Part shown: positions 12,731 to 22,896 of the stretch, piece after piece
How positions within the stretch are numbered: position 1 is the first letter of the stretch
How the letters are laid out: the number at the start of each line of letters is the position of its first letter
Origin: Azoarcus sp.
Lineage (GTDB): Bacteria > Pseudomonadota > Gammaproteobacteria > Burkholderiales > Rhodocyclaceae
Length of the DNA: 64,000 nucleotides
NCBI GenBank assembly: GCA_030656215.1
Contig: JAUSOD010000070.1
Location: 248,001 to 312,000 of the forward strand
Reading direction: 5' to 3'
Translations under genes and position numbers: made by a program
The notes under the pieces: generated by a model
Database searches by the model: none
What the model saw: only the letters and a program-made list of their open reading frames with translations
Told to the model about the DNA's origin: nothing

Positions 12731-14167
12731 TCAGGGATAAAAGACATAGACCCGGTAACCGGTTGGCGCCAGATCGGTGACATTGAATGCCTGGCGCACC
12801 ACCGCATCACCCCGCGCAGCGAATCCGGCGTCCAGGCGGCTGGGGGCAACCCACTCCGAAGGGGTGAATACCCTGCGCGCGAGCGGTGTGTCGGCGCCAT
12901 CGGTGAGCGTGAGCTCAAGGTGAGGCCACTCCTGGAGAAAGTCTGCGCGATTCCGGACCGTGGCATGCAGAATGAAGCTGCCGGCACGACCCGGCTCGGA
13001 CTGCAGGTCGGAGGTCTCGATTGCGATCAAAGCCGCGTCGCGTGGCAGCGGCATGTCGCATCCGAGTCGGTCGCAAGCGGATATCAGGAGCGGCCTCAGG
13101 CCGGGCAGGGTGCGCGCGATATCCTGGCGGAAAAGGTAGGTGGCCTGCATCGTCAGCGTACCCGCGAGCAAACCCACCGCAAGCCCCCGCAGAGTGCGCT
13201 TCAAAGCACTCGGTTGGTCGGGCTTGCCGTAGGTCGCGTCCAGGTATTCGGTGTCAATGTCGGGCTCGACCGTACGGGCGGACCCGAGTTCGGCCTCGAG
13301 GTCTGTTTCCACCTCGTTGTCCGCCACGCGCAGCTCGAACGTGGCCGCTGTGTCCGTGAGCTCTGCCGGGGGCGGGTCGGCATCGCTTGGCGCCGCCGGC
13401 GGTGGAGCATCTTCTCTCGCGCTCGCTTCATGGCCCCTGCGCTCGGCTCGAATGACGTCGGGGAACGGGATGTTATTGCGGATGGCGGGGGCGTCTGCCA
13501 TCCACGGGGCGGCCTCGGAGGCAGGTGTGTCCTCGGGCTCTTGTGTCACCCGGCTTTCTGCGGAGGATTCCCCCGTCAGTGGCTCAAGCGCGGGGAACGA
13601 GATCATCCCGGCCCCGGGCGGCTGATGACTGAATTCCGCTTCCGCTTCAGATCGCAGGGTATGGAGATCGGGCTCGAGAAAAGTCGAGAAGTCGATCTCG
13701 TCGAGCGACGGCTCCCTGCGCTCGGCGCCGGCAGCCTGGCGGGTGTCCGCGCGACCGGCCGGGTGACCTGTCCTGCCCATGATGTCGTCCGGAATGTCGA
13801 AGTCGAGATCGCTCAACATTCCGGTGTCCGGGCCTGCCCTTAGCGCAGGGGTCTCGTCAGCGGCGCCCTGCCGGTCATCGCTTCCATCTTCATCGTGACG
13901 GACGGGTGAGATTGCTTCCGGCGATGAGCTTGAGGCGACTGGAGTGGTTATGTCGGACGGCTCGTCTTGCTCGACCGGAGGTGGCGTGAACGAGGGTGGC
14001 GAAGTCGTGGGTTCCGGCGTGGCAGCTCCTGCTGCCTCGGCAATGAGATGATCAAGCGCATTGAAGGGGTTGAAGCAGTGGCCGCAGCGCACCTCACCAT
14101 GGCGCGCGCGGAGCTGCTCTGCACGCAGACGGAAAACGGTCTGGCACGCAGGGCAGCGGGTGAGCAT
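12731..14167 (-). CDS. Zinc-ribbon / DUF3426 membrane protein
   Basis: A 478-residue protein in three parts. The N-terminal MJ0042-type zinc ribbon (MLTRCPACQTVFRLRAEQL ... VRCGHCFNPFNAL) has two CxxC pairs. A long acidic, Pro/Ser/Glu-rich low-complexity linker spans about residues 50-325. One transmembrane helix (LRGLAVGLLAGTLTMQATYLF, about 330-350) and a C-terminal DUF3426 domain (about 365-478) with SDLQSEPGRAGSFILHATVRN and APTGYRVYVFYP follow. It lies just after prmA, with one base between its start and the prmA stop. Function is unknown; the family is common in betaproteobacteria next to prmA. The track ORF extends into prmA, so the zinc-ribbon Met was chosen. Confidence 0.85.
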   Translation of the reverse strand: MLTRCPACQTVFRLRAEQLRARHGEVRCGHCFNPFNALDHLIAEAAGAATPEPTTSPPSFTPPPVEQDEPSDITTPVASSSSPEAISPVRHDEDGSDDRQGAADETPALRAGPDTGMLSDLDFDIPDDIMGRTGHPAGRADTRQAAGAERREPSLDEIDFSTFLEPDLHTLRSEAEAEFSHQPPGAGMISFPALEPLTGESSAESRVTQEPEDTPASEAAPWMADAPAIRNNIPFPDVIRAERRGHEASAREDAPPPAAPSDADPPPAELTDTAATFELRVADNEVETDLEAELGSARTVEPDIDTEYLDATYGKPDQPSALKRTLRGLAVGLLAGTLTMQATYLFRQDIARTLPGLRPLLISACDRLGCDMPLPRDAALIAIETSDLQSEPGRAGSFILHATVRNRADFLQEWPHLELTLTDGADTPLARRVFTPSEWVAPSRLDAGFAARGDAVVRQAFNVTDLAPTGYRVYVFYP

Positions 14168-14168
14168 G

Positions 14169-15053
14169 TCAGCGCCGGCCTTGCAGCCGTACCCAGCCGT
14201 CGAGCGTGGCGCCGATCTCAAGCGCGATCCACGGAGCCCAGGCTTCGATGACCTGTCCGGCCTGTTGTTCAAGCACGCCTGATAGTGCAACCTGGCCACC
14301 CCGGCCGACGCGCGCGGCAATGGCAGGCGCCAGCACACACAATGGGTTGGTCAGGATGTTGGCAACGACGAGGTCGAAGGTCTCGCTCAAGGCGACCCCG
14401 GAATGCTGCAGTCGCAGCTTGACCGCGTTGCGCTGTGCATTGTCGAGTGCGGCCTCGACGGCCTTCTCGTCGATGTCGACGCCGAGCACGTCGCCAGCAC
14501 CGAGGCGGACGGCGGCAATGCCGAGAATGCCGGAGCCGCAGCCGTAATCGAGCACCGACTGTCCGGGTTGCACTGCGTCGCATAGCCACTCGAGGCACAG
14601 GCGGGTGGTGGGGTGGGAGCCGGTGCCGAACGCCATGCCGGGATCAAGCTCGATGTTGATCGCACCGCGGTCTGGCGCTTCGTGCCACGACGGCACGATC
14701 CACAGCCGGTCGGTGATACGGATCGGGTCGAACTGGCTCTGGGTGAGCTGCACCCAGTTCTGTTCGGCGATCTCTTCGGTGGTGAATGGCGGGACCGCGT
14801 CGAAGCCGGCTGCGCTGGCGGCTTCGGTCAGTGCGGGTTCGAACGCGACATCGCGATCAAACAGCGCAATGACGCGGCTGTGATCCCACAGGCTGGTGGG
14901 CAGGTGGCCGGGTTCGCCGAACTGCGGCGTTTCGGCTGCGGTGCCGGCGTCCGCATCCTCTATCGAGACCGACAGCGCACCAACGTCCATCAAGGCGTCA
15001 GACAGGGCTTCTGCCTTGTCGGCGTCTGCCTGCAGGGTGACCGAAATCCACAT
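14169..15053 (-). CDS. prmA: Ribosomal protein L11 methyltransferase
   Basis: A 294-residue SAM-dependent methyltransferase that trimethylates ribosomal protein L11. The N-terminal substrate-recognition domain (about 1-95) is followed by the Rossmann core with motif I DYGCGSGILGIAAVRLGAGD and the acidic VDIDEKAVEAALDNA. The MAFGTGSHPTTRLCLEWL segment is diagnostic for PrmA, as is VANILTNPL for the active site. Length equals that of the E. coli enzyme. It lies 12 bases downstream of accC, and the accC-prmA neighbourhood is conserved in many proteobacteria. Confidence 0.97.
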   Translation of the reverse strand: MWISVTLQADADKAEALSDALMDVGALSVSIEDADAGTAAETPQFGEPGHLPTSLWDHSRVIALFDRDVAFEPALTEAASAAGFDAVPPFTTEEIAEQNWVQLTQSQFDPIRITDRLWIVPSWHEAPDRGAINIELDPGMAFGTGSHPTTRLCLEWLCDAVQPGQSVLDYGCGSGILGIAAVRLGAGDVLGVDIDEKAVEAALDNAQRNAVKLRLQHSGVALSETFDLVVANILTNPLCVLAPAIAARVGRGGQVALSGVLEQQAGQVIEAWAPWIALEIGATLDGWVRLQGRR

Positions 15054-15065
15054 TGCAGCTACCCT

Positions 15066-16427
15066 TCAAGCCGTCTTGACTTCGCCACGTTCCGCGAGCT
15101 TGTGCTCGAGGTAGTGGATGCTGGTGCCGCCTTCGATGAAGCGCGCATCGAGCATCAGCTCCTGGTGCAGCGCGATGTTGGTCTTGATTCCGCCCACCGC
15201 CATTTCGGAAAGCGCAATCCGCATCCGGCGTATGGCCTGTTCGCGGGTGTCGCCGTAGGAGATCACCTTGCCGATCATCGAGTCGTAGTGCGGGGGCACG
15301 GTGTAACCGTTGTACACGTGAGAGTCCACCCGGATGCCCGGGCCGCCGGGTGTATGCCAGTTGGTGATCTTGCCCGGTGAGGGGGTGAACTTGAACGGAT
15401 CTTCCGCATTGATCCGGCACTCGATCGAATGGCCGCGGAACTGGATGTCGCGCTGGCGGAACCAGAGCTTCTCGCCGGCAGCGACCCGGATCTGGGCCTG
15501 GACGATATCCACGCCGGTGATCATCTCGGTGACCGGATGCTCGACCTGGACGCGGGTGTTCATCTCGATGAAGAAGAACTCGCCGTTCTCGTACAGGAAT
15601 TCGAAAGTGCCCGCGCCGCGGTAGCCGATCTTGCGGCAGGCTTCGGCGCAGCGCTCACCGATCCTGGCAATATGCTTGCGATCGATGCCAGGCGCAGGCG
15701 CCTCCTCGATGACCTTCTGGTGGCGGCGCTGCATGGAGCAGTCGCGCTCGCCGAGGTACACCGCATTGCCATGCTGGTCGGCCATGATCTGGATTTCCAC
15801 ATGGCGGGGGTTCTCGAGGAACTTCTCCATGTAGACCACCGGATTGCTGAAGGCGGCCTGGGCTTCGGCACGGGTCGTGGTGACTGCGTTGAGCAGCGCC
15901 GCTTCGGTGTGCACCACACGCATGCCACGACCGCCGCCACCGCCGGCAGCCTTGATGATCACCGGATAGCCAACCGCGCGCGCGATCTTGACGATCTCTT
16001 TGGGGTCGTCCGGCAGCGAGCCTTCCGAGCCGGGTACGCAGGGCACCCCGGCCGCTTTCATCGCATCCTTGGCCGATACCTTGTCGCCCATCAGGCGGAT
16101 GGTGTCGGAACGGGGACCGATGAAGACAAAGCCGGACTGTTCGACGCGTTCGGCAAAATCCGCATTCTCGGACAGGAAACCATAACCGGGATGGATCGCT
16201 TCGGAGTCGGTGACTTCGGCGGCGGAGATGATTGCCGGCACATTGAGGTAGCTCAGGCTCGATGCGGCGGGTCCGATGCACACGGACTCGTCGGCGAGCT
16301 TGACGTATTTTGCCTCGGTATCGGCTTCGGAATGGACGGCAACCGTCTTGATTCCGAGTTCGCGGCAAGCGCGCAATACGCGGAGTGCGATCTCTCCCCG
16401 GTTCGCGATCAGGATCTTCTCGAACAT
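15066..16427 (-). CDS. accC: Acetyl-CoA carboxylase, biotin carboxylase subunit
   Basis: A 453-residue ATP-grasp enzyme that carboxylates biotin on AccB, the first half-reaction of fatty acid synthesis. It shows [20 protein letters not shown] at the N-terminus, the glycine-rich ATP loop [31 protein letters not shown], and the catalytic [26 protein letters not shown] was chosen because the track start lies within accB. AccB is five bases upstream, the normal accBC pair. The carboxyltransferase subunit gene accA is far away in this window and accD is not seen. Confidence 0.98.
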   Translation of the reverse strand: MFEKILIANRGEIALRVLRACRELGIKTVAVHSEADTEAKYVKLADESVCIGPAASSLSYLNVPAIISAAEVTDSEAIHPGYGFLSENADFAERVEQSGFVFIGPRSDTIRLMGDKVSAKDAMKAAGVPCVPGSEGSLPDDPKEIVKIARAVGYPVIIKAAGGGGGRGMRVVHTEAALLNAVTTTRAEAQAAFSNPVVYMEKFLENPRHVEIQIMADQHGNAVYLGERDCSMQRRHQKVIEEAPAPGIDRKHIARIGERCAEACRKIGYRGAGTFEFLYENGEFFFIEMNTRVQVEHPVTEMITGVDIVQAQIRVAAGEKLWFRQRDIQFRGHSIECRINAEDPFKFTPSPGKITNWHTPGGPGIRVDSHVYNGYTVPPHYDSMIGKVISYGDTREQAIRRMRIALSEMAVGGIKTNIALHQELMLDARFIEGGTSIHYLEHKLAERGEVKTA

Positions 16428-16432
16428 GGCGA

Positions 16433-16879
<447 letters not shown>

Positions 16880-16930
16880 GCTGTTCTCCGGGCAAAACGG
16901 TGCCCCGGTGGGGGCTGCCGTAGTGGATGG

Positions 16931-17428
16931 CTAGTTGTTGTGTTCCCGCAGGCGGGTAAGTGCGAATTCGAGTGCAGCGAGGTAACCGTGTGCGCCAAGA
17001 CCGCAGATCACGCCGACGGCAAGATCCGAAAAGTGGGAGTGATGACGGAACGGTTCGCGGGCGTGGATGTTGCTCAGGTGCACCTCCACGTAGGGAATCT
17101 GCACCGCGGCCAGTGCATCACGCAACGCAACGCTGGTGTGGGTGTAGGCGGCCGGGTTGATGATGATGAAGGCCACGCCTTCAGTCGCCGCGGCCTGGAC
17201 CCGATCGATCAGCTGACCCTCATGATTGCTCTGGAAGGACTCGAGCATCACCCCGTCTGCACGGGCACGGGACTCCATGGCGACATGGATGTCTGCGAGG
17301 GTGGTCTTGCCGTAAATTTCCGGTTCCCGGCTCCCCAATAGATTGAGGTTCGGGCCATGAAGGACCAGGACCCGAGGCTGGGGCGGTGGAGGCGTGTCGG
17401 CTTTTTGGCTGCGTTTTGAGCGCGTCAT
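16931..17428 (-). CDS. aroQ: 3-dehydroquinate dehydratase, type II
   Basis: A 165-residue type II dehydroquinase of the shikimate pathway, a dodecameric enzyme. The core starts [21 protein letters not shown], with the catalytic Tyr in the EIYG loop. It continues with [36 protein letters not shown] (Asn and His of the active site) and [21 protein letters not shown] short basic, Pro-rich tail ([18 protein letters not shown]) precedes the core and is not part of the usual fold, so the true start may be further in, though no better Met is available. Confidence 0.96.
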   Translation of the reverse strand: MTRSKRSQKADTPPPPQPRVLVLHGPNLNLLGSREPEIYGKTTLADIHVAMESRARADGVMLESFQSNHEGQLIDRVQAAATEGVAFIIINPAAYTHTSVALRDALAAVQIPYVEVHLSNIHAREPFRHHSHFSDLAVGVICGLGAHGYLAALEFALTRLREHNN

Positions 17429-17482
17429 GGCGGCAAGTTTGCCGTAATTGGCGACAACTTGTCCAGCGTGGCCTGTTTTTGC

Positions 17483-18037
17483 TCAGGTCCGCTCGGCGAG
17501 CAATGCGCGGATTTTGCTCTCGAGTTCGCTTTGATTCAAGGTGCCGAGCTTGATGTGGCGAACCACGCCGCTACGGTCGATGATGACCGTGAAGGGCAGC
17601 CCCTGCGCTGCGTTGCCGAAGCCGCTTGCAAGTCCGAGGACCTGTGGCGACGCAATCAGCAATGGGTAGGGAACGTCGAACTCGTCTTCGAACGCCTTCA
17701 CTTTCGCAGTCGAGTCGATGCTCAGTCCCACGAACTGCACCGGGGCGTCTGAAAAGCTGCGGCTGGCCGCGGCGAAATCAGGAATTTCCTTGCGACACGG
17801 TGGGCACCACGTCGCCCAGAAATTGGCCACGATGACCTTGCCGCGCCACTGTTCCATGGCGTGCAACTCCCCCGCCGTGTCTGGCAGCGTGAGTGCGAGG
17901 AGGGCTGCGGTGGCAGCACTGCTTGCTGCGGTTTCGACCGGAGCGGCGGTGGTTGCGGTGCGACTGGTCGCGTAACCCGCGACGGCGGCAATGGCTGCTA
18001 CGGAAGCAATCAGGGCGTATTGAACGTATCGATTCAT
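17483..18037 (-). CDS. TlpA-like membrane-anchored thiol-disulfide oxidoreductase
   Basis: A 184-residue thioredoxin-fold protein. An uncleaved signal anchor (YALIASVAAIAAVAGYATS, about residues 6-24) and an Ala/Thr-rich linker precede the redoxin domain with VIVANFWATWCPPCRKEIPD, where CPPC is the active site. The later QGLPFTVIIDRSG holds the cis-Pro loop. This is the TlpA/ResA/CcmG group used in cytochrome maturation or periplasmic disulfide reduction; the specific client is not evident and no ccm genes are adjacent. It ends 54 bases before aroQ and begins three bases after the upstream gene. Confidence 0.88.
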   Translation of the reverse strand: MNRYVQYALIASVAAIAAVAGYATSRTATTAAPVETAASSAATAALLALTLPDTAGELHAMEQWRGKVIVANFWATWCPPCRKEIPDFAAASRSFSDAPVQFVGLSIDSTAKVKAFEDEFDVPYPLLIASPQVLGLASGFGNAAQGLPFTVIIDRSGVVRHIKLGTLNQSELESKIRALLAERT

Positions 18038-18040
18038 GGC

Positions 18041-18643
18041 TTATTCGGCTGCGGCGGCAAGGTTCAGTAGCGCTTCGACCTGGGCCAGGCGGGCACGTTC
18101 CTGGTGGTGACGGCGGCCGCCGCGCCCGGCACTGGCGGGATAAATGGACAGGCGTACCGGGATCTCTTCCCACTCGAGGCTGAGCACGGATTCGGGGGCG
18201 CCCGGTGCAGGTTTGCGCGGTTCGCGGTGCTCGTAGGCGAGGTCTTCGTTGAGGAAGAAGATCTCGACCTCCTTGGTACTCTCAGGGTAGAGCTCGATCT
18301 CGAGCTCGGAGTAACGGCCCGCTGTGCCGTCGAGCGCGCCACCGGTGAGGTAAGGCCGGAACTCGGCCAGCAAGCGCATGATCTCGACAGCGGCCCGGCG
18401 CATGGCCAGCAGGCGCTCGACCTGCTCCTCGTCCTGGTATAGCGCTTGCCAGGCCCGCAGTTCGGTTTCGATCTCGGCATTGGTCGGTAGCGAGTCGGAC
18501 TCGCCGGCGCCGAGCTGTTTTGCCGCCTTGCGTTTGGCGAAGCCGAAGTCGCTGATGCCGTCCTCGGCCATCATGCGGGCTGCCAGAGCGGCGATTTCCC
18601 GTCGAAGTGTGCCGATTTTGGGGTTGTTTGCATGAGTTGGCAT
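18041..18643 (-). CDS. Conserved hypothetical protein, divergent from mpl
   Basis: A 200-residue soluble protein that I recognise as a betaproteobacterial conserved hypothetical. It has an N-terminal RREIAALAARMMAEDGISDF and AKRKAAKQLG, a central ERLLAMRRAAVEIMRLLAEFRPYLTGGALDGTAG, and EIELYPESTKEVEIFFLNED. The AEFRPYLTGG and ElelY blocks give a faint nucleotidyltransferase-like impression, but no catalytic motif can be stated. MPTHAN was chosen because the track ORF otherwise runs into the mpl coding region. It shares a symmetric promoter region with mpl and its stop is three bases before the TlpA-like gene, so it probably heads that operon. Confidence 0.72.
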   Translation of the reverse strand: MPTHANNPKIGTLRREIAALAARMMAEDGISDFGFAKRKAAKQLGAGESDSLPTNAEIETELRAWQALYQDEEQVERLLAMRRAAVEIMRLLAEFRPYLTGGALDGTAGRYSELEIELYPESTKEVEIFFLNEDLAYEHREPRKPAPGAPESVLSLEWEEIPVRLSIYPASAGRGGRRHHQERARLAQVEALLNLAAAAE

Positions 18644-18669
18644 GGATGCGGTGACGTCTGTGCCATCGG

Positions 18670-18690
18670 GTAGAATGCGGCCCATTCTAC
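18670..18690. promoter_or_regulatory. Symmetric divergent -10 region between mpl and the opposite gene
   Basis: GTAGAATG-CGGCC-CATTCTAC is a perfect 8-5-8 inverted repeat in the 88-base divergent gap. It reads TAGAAT (five of six to TATAAT) on both strands, so each strand carries a plausible -10 hexamer. No good -35 was found on either side. It could be two overlapping divergent promoters, an operator, or both. Confidence 0.5.
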
Positions 18691-18731
18691 ACGGGCGGCT
18701 TTCATCCGCTTCGTGCTCTTCCGGAGCCTTC

Positions 18732-20081
18732 ATGCATATCCATATTCTCGGCATCTGCGGCACCTTCATGGGTGGCGTTGCGCTGCTCGCCCGTGCAGCC
18801 GGGCACACGGTGACCGGTTGCGATGCCAACGTCTATCCGCCGATGAGCACGCAGCTCGAAGAGCAGGGCATTGCGCTGACCGAGGGATTCGATCCGGCGC
18901 AGCTTGATCTGGTGCCGGATGTGTTTGTGGTTGGCAATGCGATTTCACGCGGCAACCCGTTGCTCGAGGAGATTCTCGATCGCGGCCTGCCTTACGTGTC
19001 GGGGCCGCAGTGGCTGGCCGACCATGTGCTTGCCGGACGCTGGGTGCTGGGGGTGGCGGGCACCCACGGCAAGACGACGACGACATCGCTGTTGGCCTGG
19101 ATTCTTGAAGACGCGGGTCTTAATCCCGGGTTTCTGGTGGGTGGTGTACCGCAGAATTTCGGTCTGTCGGCGCGACTTACCGACTCGCCCTTCTTTGTCA
19201 TCGAGGCCGACGAGTACGACACCGCATTCTGCGACAAGCGGTCAAAGTTCGTGCACTACCGTCCGCGCACGCTGATTCTGAACAATCTTGAGTTCGATCA
19301 TGCCGACATCTTCGCGGATCTGGCCGCGATCGAGACCCAGTTCCATCATCTTGTGCGTACCCTGCCGCGCACCGGCCGGATCATTGCCAACGGAGCCGAG
19401 CCGGCCCTGCAACGCGTGATTGAACGTGGCTGCTGGTCGGAGCTGGAGTGGTTCAATGCGGTGCGGGGTTGGTCGGCAAGTGTGGGTGGGTGCGACGCGG
19501 AGGCTGTATTTGCCCTTGACGGGGTCGAACTCGGGCGGGTCGAACTGGCTATGGCGGGTCGGCACAACCGGGAAAACGCGCTGGCGGCGATCGCTGCTGC
19601 GCGTCATGTCGGGGTTACGCCGGCACAGGCCATCGCCAGTTTGGCGCGTTTCGAGGGCATCAAACGGCGTCTGGAGGTCCGGGGGGTGGTGCGCGGGGTG
19701 ACGGTGTACGACGATTTTGCCCATCATCCGACCGCCATTGCACTGACAGTCGAGGGCTTGCGTCGTCGCGAACCCGAAGGCCGCATACTCGCGGTGCTCG
19801 AACCCCGTTCGAACACGATGAAGCTCGGGGTGATGAAGGCGCAGTTACCGGTGAGCCTTGCCGACGCCGACCGCGTGTATTGCTACACCCGCGGGCTGGG
19901 GTGGGATGCAGCCGGTGCGTTGGCGCCGCTGGGGTCGAATGCGGTCTGCCATGAGGACCTGGATGCGCTGGTTGCCGACGTGGTGCGGCAGGCTCAGGCC
20001 GGGGACCACGTGCTGGTCATGAGCAACGGCGGTTTTGGCGGGGTGCATCAGAAGCTGCTCGAGGCGCTGGTCGAAGGCTGA
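18732..20081 (+). CDS. mpl: UDP-MurNAc:L-Ala-gamma-D-Glu-meso-DAP ligase
   Basis: A 449-residue Mur-ligase-fold enzyme that re-attaches the tripeptide recovered from cell-wall turnover to UDP-MurNAc. Motifs are MHIHILGICGTFMGGVALLA, the ATP loop [37 protein letters not shown] (Mpl-specific, differing from MurC) and YDDFAHHPTAI with EPRSNTMKLG. Length matches E. coli Mpl (457). The start MHIHIL was chosen because the track extends 30 codons into the promoter. Mpl recycles muropeptides, complementing the de novo Mur ligases of the dcw cluster further on. Confidence 0.96.
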   Translation: MHIHILGICGTFMGGVALLARAAGHTVTGCDANVYPPMSTQLEEQGIALTEGFDPAQLDLVPDVFVVGNAISRGNPLLEEILDRGLPYVSGPQWLADHVLAGRWVLGVAGTHGKTTTTSLLAWILEDAGLNPGFLVGGVPQNFGLSARLTDSPFFVIEADEYDTAFCDKRSKFVHYRPRTLILNNLEFDHADIFADLAAIETQFHHLVRTLPRTGRIIANGAEPALQRVIERGCWSELEWFNAVRGWSASVGGCDAEAVFALDGVELGRVELAMAGRHNRENALAAIAAARHVGVTPAQAIASLARFEGIKRRLEVRGVVRGVTVYDDFAHHPTAIALTVEGLRRREPEGRILAVLEPRSNTMKLGVMKAQLPVSLADADRVYCYTRGLGWDAAGALAPLGSNAVCHEDLDALVADVVRQAQAGDHVLVMSNGGFGGVHQKLLEALVEG

Positions 20082-20138
20082 GCAGATCAAAGCTCGCCGC
20101 GGCGGGGAGTTTGTTCAGCCTCGCCGCGGGACTCCCGC

Positions 20139-20785
20139 TCATCTGCTGCTTGAGTTGCTCCCGATGCGTGCGTCCATCCGGCGCGCATCTTCGTCGCTGA
20201 CGTATTCGAATACCCGGACAACCTTGCGCACGCCCTGGCTGGTGCGGGCGATCTCGCTGGCTGCATCGGCTTCGGCGCGGGTGACCAGGCCCATCAGGAA
20301 AACCACGTTGGCTTCGGTTACCACCTTGACGTGATTCGCTGCAAAGCTGCGCCCATCGACAAATCGTGCCTTGACGTTTGAGGTGATCAGGCCGTCGTTG
20401 GCGCGCGCAGTCATCGACGAGGGGGCGCCGATGGAAAGTTCGTTGATGATGCCGCGAACATTCTCGATGCCGGCCACAAGGCGTTCAGCTTCCGCGCGAA
20501 CATTGTCGTTCTGCACTTCGCCGGTCAGCAGGACGTTGCGGTTGTACGAAGTGACATTGATGTGGTTGAGCGTACCGAAGTGCTCTCGCAGGCGGCTGGC
20601 GCCCTTCCATTCGATACCTTCGTCCTCGACATAAATGCCCGAGGTGCGGCGGTCGGCGATCATCATCGCGCCCGAAGCGACACCGGTGGCAACCACCGGG
20701 AAGCAGCCCTGCAGCAGAGGAAGGGTGCCCGCGGCGAGCAGGCCGAGGAGCAGGGTGCGGCGACGCTTGACGTGCGGTGTATTCA

Positions 20786-20786
<1 letters not shown>
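20139..20786 (-). CDS. BON-domain lipoprotein (DolP/YraP-like)
   Basis: A 215-residue outer-membrane lipoprotein. Its signal peptide ends LLQGCFPV with the lipidated Cys near residue 27, and two BON domains follow (about 60-125 and 140-205, including NHINVTSYNRNVLLTGEVQN and ANHVKVVTEANVVFLMGLVT). E. coli DolP, with the same layout, sits in the same yraNOP order and maintains outer-membrane integrity with BAM and amidase regulation. The start MNTPHV overlaps the upstream SIS gene stop by one base (TGATG), so the two are translationally coupled. Confidence 0.87.
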
Positions 20787-21394
<608 letters not shown>

Positions 21395-21554
21395 TCATGC
21401 GTGGGGGCTTGAAGTCTAGCATGCAGCGTTGACTGCCTCGTTTCAACAATGGGCCTGAGCGTGGAGGTTTGCACGCGGCCTTACAAGGACTTACCGTCCG
21501 GCGCTGTCTGACAAGACGGCGGTACGCGGCGATTGCCCGGTTTTTTCCATCGCG

Positions 21555-21971
21555 CTATTGCCCTGCGTCGAAGGCGGCTCTGATCCAGTTCAGGCTCTCC
21601 GCCTCCGGTGTGTCGAACAGCATCGCGTCGAAACGGCAGGGATGTCCGGCAAAGCGCCGGCCACTGCCCGCCAGCCACCACCGCGCCGCGAGGATGACCC
21701 GGCGCTGCTTCTCGGTGGTGATGCTGGCCGCGGCGCCGCCGAAGCGGTGGCTGCCGCGCAGCCGGACTTCGACGAAGACGACCGTGTCGTGCTCGAGCCC
21801 GACAATATCGACCTCGCCGCCGCGGCAGCGAACGTTGCGTGCAAGGATGCGCATGCGGTGGCGGGCCAGGTGCGCGGCGGCCAGATCCTCTGCAATCCGT
21901 CCCCGTGCTTGCGCCGGGGTGGCTTGCGCGCCGACAATCGACTTCCTGTCTTCCTTCTCCGACCTATTCAT
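21555..21971 (-). CDS. yraN: YraN family protein (UPF0102), nuclease-fold
   Basis: A 138-residue UPF0102 protein with a PD-(D/E)XK nuclease-like core. [27 protein letters not shown] is followed by [22 protein letters not shown], where the Asp and Glu-x-Val-x match the nuclease pattern (Lys replaced by Arg). The remaining VTEKQRRVI-like element appears as [17 protein letters not shown]. Function is not established, with a Holliday-junction-resolvase fold suggested. Start at MNRSEK was chosen over the longer ORF that reads into rsmI. It shares its initiation CATG with the divergent rsmI. The 175 bases between it and the SIS gene show nothing I can support. Confidence 0.88.
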   Translation of the reverse strand: MNRSEKEDRKSIVGAQATPAQARGRIAEDLAAAHLARHRMRILARNVRCRGGEVDIVGLEHDTVVFVEVRLRGSHRFGGAAASITTEKQRRVILAARWWLAGSGRRFAGHPCRFDAMLFDTPEAESLNWIRAAFDAGQ

Positions 21972-22836
21972 GACCGATTCTTCCGCTTCACCGCTGTCAA
22001 GGACATCGTCATTGTATGTGGTGGCGACCCCGCTGGGAAATCTGCGCGATATCTCCATGCGTGCGCAGGACATCCTGCGCGCGGTCGATGTGATCGCGGC
22101 CGAGGATACCCGTCACAGTCAGCGTCTGCTCGATGCCTATGGCATTCGCACCAGGCTTGCGGCGCTTCATCAGCACAACGAGCAGCGTGCTGCGGAGCAA
22201 CTGGTCGAGTGGCTGGCGGCCGGCAAGCACGTGGCGCTGATCAGTGATGCCGGCACCCCGGCGGTGTCCGATCCCGGGGCGAAGGCGGTGGCCAGGGTCA
22301 GGCTGGCGGGGTACCCGGTGGTGCCGCTGCCGGGACCCTGTGCGGCGGTGGCGGCACTGTCGGTTTCGGGGTTTGCCGAGGGCGGGTTTCGCTTTGTCGG
22401 TTTCTTGTCGCCCAAGTCCGGCGCCCGTCGCGCGGCATTGGCTGCGCTGGTCGGCGACCGCGATGCGCTGGTGTTCTACGAGGCGCCGCACCGGGTGGTC
22501 GAAAGTGTGGCGGACATGCTGCTGGTGTTCGGGGCCGAGCGCCAAATCCTGGTGGCGCGGGAAATGACCAAAATGCATGAGGAGATCGTACGCATGCCGC
22601 TGGGTGAGACCACGGCGTGGTTTGCGGCGGACAGCAATCGGGAGCGGGGCGAGTTTGTGCTGATCGTCGAAGGTGCGCCCGAGCTCGAGGAGATGGGGGT
22701 TGAAGTGGAGCGGGTGCTCGGACTGTTGCTCGCCGAGCTGCCAGTCAAGACCGCTGCCCGACTCGCCGCCGACATTACCGGCGCGCCGCGCAATGCGCTC
22801 TACGCCCGGGCGCTGGCGCTCAAGGGGAGCGCGTGA
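21970..22836 (+). CDS. rsmI: 16S rRNA (cytidine(1402)-2'-O)-methyltransferase
   Basis: A 288-residue tetrapyrrole-methylase-fold enzyme methylating the 2'-O of C1402 in 16S rRNA. Hallmarks are [54 protein letters not shown] and [18 protein letters not shown]-binding-like C-terminal helix region ([22 protein letters not shown]) is typical. The start MTDSSA was chosen because the track ORF begins more than 150 codons upstream in antisense sequence. Its ATG and the yraN ATG are the two readings of a single CATG. E. coli lpoA, normally between rsmI and yraN, is missing here. Confidence 0.93.
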   Translation: MTDSSASPLSRTSSLYVVATPLGNLRDISMRAQDILRAVDVIAAEDTRHSQRLLDAYGIRTRLAALHQHNEQRAAEQLVEWLAAGKHVALISDAGTPAVSDPGAKAVARVRLAGYPVVPLPGPCAAVAALSVSGFAEGGFRFVGFLSPKSGARRAALAALVGDRDALVFYEAPHRVVESVADMLLVFGAERQILVAREMTKMHEEIVRMPLGETTAWFAADSNRERGEFVLIVEGAPELEEMGVEVERVLGLLLAELPVKTAARLAADITGAPRNALYARALALKGSA

Positions 22837-22863
22837 TCCGCGCCGCGTGGGCGCCTGGCCGCT

Positions 22864-22869
22864 TATAAT
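22864..22869 (+). promoter_or_regulatory. Candidate -10 box for pyrC
   Basis: A perfect TATAAT 27 bases upstream of the pyrC start and 27 bases after the rsmI stop. A -35 hexamer with the right spacing is not obvious. It suggests pyrC has its own promoter despite the close rsmI gene. Confidence 0.5.
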
Positions 22870-22896
22870 GGGCAGAAATGACCATAGAGCAAGCCG

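Noticed and set aside
20093-20129. Direct repeat CTCGCCGCGG twice, with GGGGAGT/ACTCCC, between mpl and the BON gene
   Set aside because: May form a weak stem for convergent termination, but there is no T-tract and GC-rich chance repeats are likely here.
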